This document shows positions 9,491 through 19,100 of a DNA stretch of 64,000 nucleotides, piece after piece; positions within the stretch are counted from its first letter, which is position 1, and the number at the start of each line of letters is the position of its first letter. The notes under the pieces are model-generated. The model was not told the DNA's origin, made no database searches, and worked only from the letters and a program-made list of their open reading frames with translations. Origin of the DNA: Hyalella azteca (lineage: Eukaryota > Arthropoda > Malacostraca > Amphipoda > Hyalellidae). The stretch is from assembly GCF_000764305.2 (NCBI RefSeq), contig NW_025935878.1:1-64000 (forward strand), written 5' to 3'. The position numbers and the translations under genes are program-made.

Positions 9491-12400
9491 GAATTTAGCT
9501 TTGCTATTGGCATGGATAATTTTGTTACTTATGAGCCTGGGCTCTCTTCAATGAAGTGTAAGCCGATCATATCAACTGGGAAGGCCTTTACATACAAGAA
9601 TAAATTTCTTGGGCAAGGACCACTAACTGACAACACTCAAGCAACACCTGGTGAAATTCCAGTTGCCACAGTCATCTCCAGTATGAGCTCAAAAAGAGAA
9701 GCCATTACCAAGCCAATGCTGCAACCTAATCTCTGCCTTTATGAAGTAGTAAGCATGCTGAAATGTTGTTCGTGTAATGCTGTCTTCCATGACATGACTT
9801 CACTGCTTCATCATTACCAGACAACTCATCTTGCTGACTCTGAGGTAAGGGAGTTGTATTGCTGTTGTAGAGTTTGCTTGTATTGAAACTTAGGTGACTA
9901 GGTATCTACCCTAACAATCAAAAGATGAACCATTTTGAATTCTATTTATTACAATAAATCATAGACTCCTATTCTATTTATTTAATTTTGTCTAACTTCA
10001 TTAGCTTATTTTCTGCTTTTCAGTGTTGTGCACTGTGCTGGAAATCTACTAAATTTTTTCTATCAGAAAAAAATTAGCATCATTTGCTCAAAGCTATTAC
10101 TCTTCATTATTTCTACACAGAATTGTGAGTGATAACTAAGAAATTGTGAAGAAAAATCAATTAATGAAACTATTATGAAAGCTTTCTATTGTCAGGGGCC
10201 TCCTGTGTGCATCAGGGTCAGCACTGCCGATAAGAAAACCTTGCATCAATGCAACCGTAAGTAGCTTGCAAGTGAAGTAGCTTCTGTGTCATTGGCAAGC
10301 ATTAAAAATCACTCCTTATATTATTAACTTAATAACTTTCACAATATAAATCCAGAGATAAAAACAGAATAACAAAAAACTATTAAATTGATCAATTGAG
10401 AAAATTGAGAAGTGATGAAGCCAAGAATATATTGTAAGAAGTTTTCTGGATGAGCAATTTCTAACATTTATAAAAAACAAAATAATATAGGTAGGTAGGT
10501 AAGCTTGTTGTGAGGTTTTCCATTGTCAAACTTAGTGTCTCTTGTTGTTCTAGGTATTGTTTTGCGAGTCAACTTGTACTATAAGTCCAAGGAGGTTAAA
10601 GGAAATTCAGTGAAGAAAGTTTGTTCATGAAAATTGCTAGATGAAAAAATCTGGACCGCCATCATTATTAGATGCAAAATTTTTGTTTCTCTATAAATGC
10701 TTATGAACAAGTGGATATTAGAGTATTCTTTGTATGGAAAATCAAAGCAACTAACTGCTCCTACAGTGTATTCTGCAAGGCATTCAGTGGCTATGCTAAC
10801 TACAAGTTTCCCTCTGCAGAACATTTTATTTTCCTGTGAAATATGAATATACTATACTCGGATACACTGTGGCTGCCCTAATTATCAGATATGCTTGGTC
10901 CTGATCTCTCTCTGGTGAAATAGTTTGCAAAAAAGCCTGCATTGATATCCATGATGCCTTGTATTCCAATAATTTATAATAGACCATAAATGGGGATTTG
11001 TGTAGCTCATATGCAGGTTATAGCAGTGCAGTACATATATTTTTTGAGATATAATGCCTATAATAATAAACATATTGCAAGAATGCTGTTTGATTTTGTT
11101 GCAGAACGAACGGTTGTGTGCCACAAGTGTGGGTCCACTATCCCTGCTTCTACACTTGAGGGGGTGAGTTCATGAAACATCATGACAGAGATATGTAGTG
11201 TTACAGTATGTCCATTTTTTCATGAATTCTCTAGATGTTCTAATATGCAATTTGTTATTCTTTAAGAATTGATAGAATTGATTTTGTAGAGAACTGTGAT
11301 TGTCCAGGCAGTATATAATTTTCATGTTCCATTGCTTCTTACATATATGATTATTTTTTTTTTCAGTTTGCATCCAAGGTGAACATACCTGCTTGTAAGG
11401 AGAATAACATCAGTGAAGCAAATCTCTCACCTGCGAATAACCCTTTTTATGAAACAGCTTCTTCATCAAGTTTCCCTAGCTCTATGAACTTACTTGATAG
11501 TGTTGACACTCCTGGCAGTGAACGTGCTGGCGACAACTTCATTACTACTGCCGCGGATTGCAGTGCACTGGATGAGCGTAGTCCATCTCCAGATCCAATA
11601 AACCACCACCACCCAACTGAGGGCTTTCAGGATTCTTCTTGCCCTGATACAGCAATATCTTTTCTTGACGAGTCCTATCTCAATAACAAATACGTTGCAC
11701 GTGACTTGGTCAATACATCTACACTTGCGAACAGCTCAACATCAGCAGATGTTCTCTTTGTCAACTCTACTTCTTCCTCTGGGCAAGTTGAGGACAACTC
11801 GACTGATGGCAGTTCTGTGTTCAGTGAGGATGACGATGATGTGTCTGGTCACAGTGAAGGGAAGAAAGATGCTGGCAATGATTGTGCCACTCAAGTCTAC
11901 GTCCTGGACGTGCTAGGCGGCACTGACATGGAGGACGTCTCGCAGGTACATTGTCATCAAATACCTACTTTAACATATCTTTGTCATTAAATACTTTAAC
12001 ATATCCTTGTCATCAAATACTTCAATATATCCTTGTCATTTAACCTACAATGTAAAAATTTTATCTTCTCACTAGTAGATAATTGAAGGTATTAAACTCA
12101 GGTCACTGATAATACGTGCGCAATAATTAGATATTGCTTCAGTTAGTTGTAGTTGTATATAAGTTGCGATAGTTTTTTCTACATCATGCATTTGTTTATT
12201 TTGCTCAAATTAATTGTCAGCTGAATTTGATGTTTCTTGATCAGTCATTTTGTTTTTGTTTCCTGTTAATTTTGCTCTGATAAGTATTTTAGAAAACTTG
12301 ATTGTTGCAGTGATGATAGGAAAGTTGTTCCTACATATCGCATATGGTTACTTTGCTAAAATTGAATTTCATCTGAATTTTACTTTTCGGGTAGTCCTTT

Positions 12401-15400
12401 TTGTCTTTGTTTCCTGTTTATTTTATTTTGATAAGTTTTTTAAATATTTTGTTATATATTGTGATGGCAGAGGCATGATATTCTGATCGTTTTGTCAGAG
12501 CAACGATGCTGAGCTTCTTGAACAGCCCCCACGTCGCCATCTCAAGCTCACAGGGAACCCGGCGCCTCCTCCTCTCGTCCCTAAGAAGCCAAAGATCCAT
12601 AAGTTCGTTGCCTGCTCATGGCGGCTCCTTCCTTCCATGTCAACTGTTTGCTCCTAAGATTTTCATTTTTGCCTCCCCTTCTCTACCCACTCATTTGGAA
12701 GCCTCGTGCTCATTTGTTTTATGTTTTTGACTGAGTCTGCAGAGTTAAAATATCAATGAATATTCCTTTTCAGCTACCTTGTTCTTAAGGTATTATTTGA
12801 CTTAATCACTTGTGAATAACAGAATATACATTTTATCTCAACACGCTACCTTCCAACAGATACATGAAAGCTGCCACCGGCCTGGCGCTGCTCTTGCTGC
12901 AAGTGATGCCTTCATTTGTCCCTACTGCTCCTTCACCATGAAGAAGGTAGCGTGCTGTGTGGGATCTCAAGGCTACTACCATGTCATCTAATTATATCCT
13001 ACTTACTGTATATGTGAAGTAGGTAGGTAGCGCATTTTACGATATATTTGGTTTGCTAAATATATCCTATTAGAATAGGATATATTTAGCAAACCAAAGC
13101 ATTTCCTATTAGAATTTTACTTACTTCATGCATGTAAGTAATCAATAAATTTAATGTTCTATGCAAAAATAGCATGAAGTTCCCAGAGTGCTTAATTATT
13201 TGTCATCTCATTTTTTATAGAGTGGTCTGCAAAATAGTCATTTTTAGCGCTTTTTCTCACTTATGGAAAAAATATAACTCAGTACCCACTGCAGTGAGTG
13301 ACAGAGAGCGTATTTTCTCATGGACGAAAACTTGAGATCACGGACGGACTGACGGACGGACAGACAGACGGACAGACATGGCGAGCACAATAGTGCATCA
13401 TCCATAATGTGGGATCTCAAGGCTAACTACCACCATGCCATTTCATTATATCCTATTTATTTATGTGGAGAAGGGACCGTGCTGTGTGGGATCTCAAGGC
13501 TACTACTACCATGTCACCTAATTATATGCTACTTATTGTATATGTGAAGAAGGTACCGTGCTGCTTGAGATCTCAAGGCTTACTACCACCATGTCATTTA
13601 ATTATATGCTACTTACTTTATATGTGAAGTAGGCAGGTAGCGCGTTGCATAATATATTTGGGTTGCTAAATGGTATGTAATTTCCTATTTGAATTCTACT
13701 TACTTCATGCATGTAAGTAATCAATGTAAATTTAATGTTCGATGCAAAAATCGCATGAAGTTCCCAGAGTGTTTATTTATCTGTCACCTCATTTTTCATC
13801 GAGTGGTCTGCAAAATAGTAATTTTTAGCGCTTTTTCTCACTTATGGAAAAAATATAACTCAGTACCCACTGCAGTGAGTGACAGAGAGCGCATTTTCTC
13901 ATGGACGAAAACTTGAGATCACGGACGGACTGACGGACGGACAGACAGACGGACAGACATGGCGAGCACAATAGTGCATCATCCATAAATGAGAAAATGC
14001 GCTAAGAAGGCGCTATTGTGCTCGTCATGTCCGTCCATCCGTCCGTGACTTCACGTCACGGACGGACAAAACAATGTACTCTCTGTCACTCACTGCAGTG
14101 AGTACTGATCTACTTTGTGTTGATATTTCAGTGGTATGCTCTACAGCGACACCTGTGGACGGTACANACGCAGGTTCACAACAGCAGCAAGGTGCACCGG
14201 TGCCATGTTTGCTCCTACGCCAGCAACCGCAGCACGGAGCTCAGGAACCACATGCGGTAATGCTGCTCACGGCAATGACCATTTGTCTCACTCCCTCATG
14301 CCTACAATAAGTGTATTAGTTTAAATTTTCTGTAAAATTGTGAATCCTGTTGGCTCTATGATAGATTATTTTTAAAACTTTCAGTTCTATTTTCCGACCG
14401 GCAATTCACGTGCTGCGTGTGAGGTCTGCCTGATAATCTCGACCGTATTTGAAGCTAGCCTTTGTAGTCAAAGCTAAGGTGACATTGCTGATAGATTTTG
14501 AGGCGCATAGTTGTTGATGTAATCAATGAAAGTTGCCACAGCGACCACGTATGGCGATATTAGTTTTTCAGAGGGCTTCTGGCATGACATTTATTTACAA
14601 GCTATTCGATTCTGTGCCGACTTCAAAGATTGCTCTGATATGATCTTCTAATGACGAATAAGTGCCTCTTGTTTATTAACTGATTAATCATTATATAAGA
14701 AGAACTGAAACATAACTGATATTTTTGATGTTTACACCGCGCTTGCCTTTGTGAATGTCAAGGTTCATCTTCCATGAGGTGTTCTAGGTTGATTTTATTG
14801 TATTTTCTCTTGAGTTAATATTTATAACTACCATTGATGTCGGTGGTAGTTATAAACACTGATGCTACCAAACTACCAACTGATGTCTGTAGTTTTGTAC
14901 CAAACCACTAACTACCACTGATATACCAAACTACCAACTAATGTCGGTAGTTTTGTTGGTTTTCACTTTGTTCTTCTAACGTTGTGACCGAGAGAGACAT
15001 TTGTTCTTCGTTATAGTTTATTTTAAATTTGAATTTATTTTCTTCTTCTGCTTTATGTAGAATACTTCTTGCTTTCCTCTCAGGCGTCACAACAAAGAGA
15101 AGTTGTTCGAGTGCTGCGTGTGCAACGCGAGCTTCTGCGACCAAACTTCACATCGTCGTCACCTGCTGCGCCACCTGCCGCTGTCGCTGCTGCAGTGTCC
15201 ACTGTGTCCCTTCCACACGTCAGCGCCTCTGCACTTCACCAAACACTTCAGCTCGAGGCACAAACTTCAAAGTCAGCTGGAGCTTTGCTTTGAGTGCAAG
15301 GTGGGAACCTGCAAAATGTGCATGATAGTTCATGTTGTTGTTGTTGTTGTTCCTTTTGAAGTTTGGGAGAGCTTGGTTCATCAGCCTACTGCTGATGTGG

Positions 15401-15855
15401 TGCTCATTACAGACACTTGCATTGCTTCATCTCAAAAACTTAGATACGTGTGTCAAATTCATTTAATGTTTGATGCAAATTATGTGCGTCTTATCATCAT
15501 GCTAACAGTTGTCTTTCCTGTGTTGTTCTTGCTGGTGGTTGAATTTAACTTTAATTAAAGGAAATTGTGAATTATCGCGCTCTGAAATCAGCGTTGTTAC
15601 TGCAATAATGCCAGATATCGGAAGTATATTTACCATGGTAATTCATGCGGGTTGTTAGTAACCTAGGGTTAGTATTTAGTAGTGGTAGTTAGTGGTTATT
15701 GTTAGTAGTTGTTAGTAAACCTAAGTTTCGTCTTCCAGCTCTGTGGGGAGAAGAGCATCGACCTGAAGAGTTACTGCGCCCACTCGCGCTCTCACCACAG
15801 CGATCTCCTGCAGCAGCTGGTCGCTCAGCACCAGCCCACTGAAGCTCCTGGCTAG
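9467..15855 (+). CDS. C2H2 zinc-finger protein, nine exons
   Basis: This is a predicted nuclear DNA- or RNA-binding protein of about 576 residues. Exons: 9467-9844, 10196-10256, 11105-11163, 11367-11945, 12499-about 12606, 12860-12946, 14132-14256, 15084-15300, 15739-15855. All have AG/GT borders and phases agree; only the exon 5/6 border is ambiguous (GT at 12603 with an acceptor at 12870, or GT at 12607 with an acceptor at 12859). An isolated finger ends exon 1 (LKCCSCNAVFHDMTSLLHHY). Exon 3 has a VVCHKCGS knuckle. Exon 4 is Ser/Asp-rich and probably disordered, with EDDDD. Exons 6-9 encode five fingers: FICPYCSFTMKK, HRCHVCSYASN, FECCVCNASFC, LQCPLCPFHTS and FECKLCGEKSI. Three of them are split by introns. 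Position 14167 is an N inside exon 7. The start is the first in-frame ATG after stops in all frames. The orthologue is unknown to me. Confidence 0.8.
11955..12043. repeat. ~30-bp tandem repeat in zinc-finger intron 4, three units
   Basis: The unit is close to TTGTCATCAAATACTTTAAC plus ATATCC. It begins about ten bases after the donor at 11946. Some units have TCATTAAATAC instead of TCATCAAATAC. Confidence 0.75.
12214..12480. repeat. Diverged ~120-bp direct duplication upstream of zinc-finger exon 5
   Basis: Two copies contain TTTGTTTTTGTTTCCTGTTA...TGATAAGTATTTTAG...GTGATGATAG and TTTGTCTTTGTTTCCTGTTT...TGATAAGTTTTTTAA...GTGATGGCAG. They lie wholly in the intron, and the second abuts the acceptor region of exon 5. 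Confidence 0.55.
13047..13098. repeat. Perfect 25-bp inverted repeat with 2-base loop
   Basis: TTTGGTTTGCTAAATATATC+CTATT is followed by AG and then its exact reverse complement. The paralogous stretch at about 13650-13680 (ATTTGGGTTGCTAAATGG) has no palindrome, so the foldback arose in this copy only. Confidence 0.95.
13241..13409 (-). mobile_element. ACGG-rich short element, copy 2
   Basis: A left-end piece (TTTTTAGCGCTTTTTCTCAC) is fused directly to AAATATAACTCAGTACCCAC, CTGCAGTGAGTGACAGAGAG and the ACGG core, ending ATAGTGCATCATCCAT. The same fused arrangement occurs in copy 3, so the fusion predates their duplication. Confidence 0.8.
13822..14113. mobile_element. ACGG-rich short element, copies 3 and 4 head-to-head
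   Basis: The first half repeats copy 2 almost exactly, including about 200 bp of upstream flank (13620-13820 against 13020-13240). A second inverted copy (AGGCGCTATTGTGCTCGTCA, TCCGTCCATCCGTCC, ACTCACTGCAGTGAGTACTG) then follows. Together they form a large foldback ending about 18 bases before exon 7 of the zinc-finger gene. Confidence 0.8.
14820..14965. repeat. Irregular repeats of CAAACTACCAACTGATGT type
   Basis: Motifs AACTACCA, TGATGTCGGTGGTAGTT and their complements recur in both orientations in the intron before exon 8. No element ends can be defined. Confidence 0.5.
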
Positions 15856-15864
15856 CTGTCAAGC

Positions 15865-16034
15865 TTGCTGCGATTGTTGCTCTTAAGTTTGCAGCGATTG
15901 TTGCTGTTAAGTTTGCTGCGATTGTTGCTCTTAAGATTGCAGCGATTGTTGCTGTTAAGTTTGCTGCGATTGTTGCTCTTAAGATTGCAGCGATTGTTGC
16001 TGTTAAGTTTACTGCGATTGTTCCTCATAGCATA
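15865..16034. repeat. 24-bp satellite with 48-bp alternation, ending at an N
   Basis: Seven units of TTGCTGCGATTGTTGCTCTT+AAGT alternate between CTGCG/CTCTT and CAGCG/CTGTT forms, giving a 48-bp higher-order period. The array starts nine bases after the zinc-finger stop codon, within its likely 3' UTR, and runs into the N at 16035. The true array length is therefore unknown. Confidence 0.9.
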
Positions 16035-16035
16035 N

Positions 16036-16130
16036 GGCCAGGTGCTCCCTCAGGTGCCAGTTGTCCAGCGCCTCGGTCTGCAAATGAACCTCATTCTCTA
16101 GGGATTCTCATGTGGCAAATCCTTTTTACA
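16036..16130 (-). repeat. Truncated duplicate of TBC1D32 last exon and its intron edge
   Basis: It matches 9301-9395 with four substitutions, three of them in the exon. The match starts exactly at the N (16035) and ends at CCTTTTTACATA, where the two loci diverge. This copy is contiguous with exon 10, so it is probably the native site. Confidence 0.85.
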
Positions 16131-19100
16131 TATTCCTCATTTTCGGCGGGTGGAATTGAATGATATTTGAAAGTTTCGGTGAGCTATGGAATGGTACAAG
16201 TAAATTGAGGCGGAACGTAAAGTTAGAAATCTGTCGTCATATTATTGATAAAAATCAACAATGGCAATGAAGACTGCTGTCAGTTTGCGGAACCTTTGTT
16301 CAGTTAACATTATAATGCATTTTATTTATCGTACATATCATTGGACCAGGCTCAGTATACAAAATTGATTCCATCTTGACCAATTCACTGCCGTTTTTCG
16401 TCTCAGTGACGCAATTGCGGTCGAATTTACTTGTGGTCTTGATGCATGTAGTTGCAAAAAGGCTTCGATTGAATTAAGCAAAAATTTTAAGTTCATGCAA
16501 GAATACCTGGAGGAATAAGAGCCTGTCAGTGGGAGTGTGCAGTTGGTTGAGGTGTCGGTAGAGCTGTCGTAGCCTGTGTTTGAGTACCGCCATGGTGATG
16601 TAGACGGCGTAGTCGGCACCCAGCAGCACCACTGCCACCACCCAGTTGCACACCTCACCCCACGACATCACGCCCACCCAGCACGCGTCTAACCACGACT
16701 TCGTTATGTTCCAGATGCACCCGCTGCTGTACACCTGTCACCCGAACGTTTTCCGCTATTACTGCCCAATACATTTAATTTACATTTGAAGAAACCTCGT
16801 CAAATTATATTGCAGGAAGCCACTGCTTATTAGAATGAAGCGTTTAGCATAGTCGAACTATTAGATTTTGATGTACGAGTCATGATTGGGAGCAGACAAG
16901 GTTACGGTCCCAACTTGCTTGTAAGAAACTCACCTCACGAACAAAATATAAATGAAATGACTTCGTTTTGTAAGGCTAAATATAAACAAACTTGTAGAGC
17001 GGTGAAGGTGGCGGGCTGGTGCTGCGAGAGGAGCAACTTGGCGAGCCTCACGACGAGGCCAGAGGAGCCCAGGAGAGGCCACAACGCGGGGCCTGCGGGC
17101 GTCGTGGGCAGCCTCGTCAGGAACGCCCTGGCCCTGCGTGAACCACCATCGTCATGAGCTACCCTCGGCGTCACAAGCAACCCTCGGCGTCACAAGCTGC
17201 CCTCGGCGTCACAAGCTACCCTCGGCGTCGCAAGCTACCCTCGGTGTCACAAGCTACCCTCGGCGTCACAAGCTACCCTCGGCGTCACAAGCTANGTTGA
17301 CCTTGGTTTTATTCCTTGCATGATATTTCTGTAAACATTGCACCACTTCTGCGTTCTGCCGCAGCAGTGCCGCTTACCGGTACCAAATTTCCATGAAATC
17401 AGCTGCCAGCGGCCCAGCACAGCTGGGGGCCTGAGCCCCTGAGGCATTATCCCCGGTCCCCAATCCAAGCCCGTAGTTGAACGTGCAGAACGTCCAACAT
17501 ATCATATGTGGGTGGCCCAGGTACGTTCCTTTAAACTTTAACCCCAGGGTGGCCCAATGGTTAAAGTTCAGACTTCAGAATCAGAGTACCAAGATTGGTG
17601 CAGAGAGGCGTGAGTTTGATCCCAGCTATGTGTGCCAGGTTCTGGTCAGAATTGGCAAGGAGGCCAGGCGGTTAAAAGCATAGCAGAATTGTAGCAGTGA
17701 GTTGCGAGTTCGAGACCACAAAATACTGTGAATGTTGTGCGATGTTAAGAATCGGCGACAGGCCTACGGCCTAATAACGCTGAAACCGCTATTATGTTTC
17801 GTATCTGTAAAAGATTAACGATAGATTAGGTTTGCTTAGCTATCTACGGTTTCTTCATTGGTCGAATCAATTTCTGGCTTGAAATGATTTCCACCAATTC
17901 CACGTACTCCATGAATCATGAGTTTAATTCATTTTTTCAGAAATTTGTCAAAGCTAGTAAATGTAGTAGTTTTGAACTTCCTTTACACTACATAGATAGG
18001 AAAAATGTTGACGTTTACGCCACTATATTTATTTTTGCAATATTCCAATTAGTTTTGCTACTGAAACAGTTTTACGCCGTGCCGGAGGACTGTCCCGAGT
18101 TACCCCGCCCATCCCGAGTAGCCCTGGTTGTCGGTATATCAAAATTGTTCTCTTTTATGACTCAGGAATATGCAAGTGTATTGCCCAACTTTTCATTGAG
18201 ATGAAAAAGAATATTAATTAGTCTCACTTGTCTGCGTTGGCGTCGGCCAGGATGTAGAGGACGATGGTGAGCCAGTCGACCGTGCGCTGTTGTGCTCCCG
18301 TCAGGTGCCTCATCGCTGTCACCAGCTGCAGCAGCTTCTCGGACGACCATCTGCCTGGCGTCACCATCTCCAGCTGGCTGCTGTACCTATCGCAGATGGT
18401 AGCCGTGGATATTCTGGATGTTATTCATTTCCGCCGAACAATTTGTTTGCACAAATATTGAGTAGTCAAGCAAAGCCGTCGAACCTAGAGAAATTTTGTT
18501 GGTCTACTAAACAAGTATATATATCATTGTCGATGGCGATTCATGTCTGTTTCATCATTTATTACTCATGATCAATCTATCCGTCGTTAGTAGTCTTCAA
18601 AAAGTTTCTATGCATTTTGGTTACTTATTAAAAGTAGAATTCCTCCCATCTCGTCTCACCAGTGTCTCGTAAACATCGAGGAAGGATTGGATCCTAACTT
18701 GTTCGTTCTGTCAAGATCACCTCGTTGACTAGGATTTGGTTTTTAATAATAATACACATTATATCTGATGAATATTACGAGCGATAATAACTAATCCTAA
18801 CATTCACATGCAGAGGGTATTTTATACTACATTGAAAGTTGACTTATAGCTTAAAAATACGATGATCTGCGTGAGGACTCATCAGTTTTTAGCGAAAAGT
18901 TGTTACCTCCTCGCAAGCTCCAGCGCGGCCGCCATGACGGACTCCTTCATCGCTGAGTGGTGGGGCGATGTCACGTCTTGTGCTGGGGAGGCGTCGGGGA
19001 AAACAAACACCTTCGTAGGCCTGGGTGAAGACTCTGGGGACGGGGACGCGTGTGGGGACTTGATCACGTCCGGCGAAGCTTGGGACTGTAAACTGCCGTG

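Larger units (their letters stand above)
12947..13640. repeat. Minisatellite in zinc-finger intron 6 starting at the splice donor
   Basis: A unit of about 75 bp (GTGCTGTGTGGGATCTCAAG, then GCTACTACCATGTCA, TTATATCCTACTTA, TATGTGAAG) starts right at the donor AAGAAG|GTAGCG. It is repeated near 13410, 13488 and 13552. Unit ends read GAGAAGGGACCGTG and GAAGAAGGTACCGTG, so they copy the exon-intron junction. The array is interrupted by the hairpin at 13047-13098 and an ACGG element at 13241-13409. Confidence 0.8.

Noticed and set aside
15865..16101. 78-codon Leu-rich ORF
   Set aside because: Translation of the 24-bp satellite running across an N. Not a protein gene.
17530..17720. Possible tandem tRNA genes
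   Set aside because: Box A and B matches are present, but no acceptor stem or anticodon arm pairs properly. A SINE explains it better.
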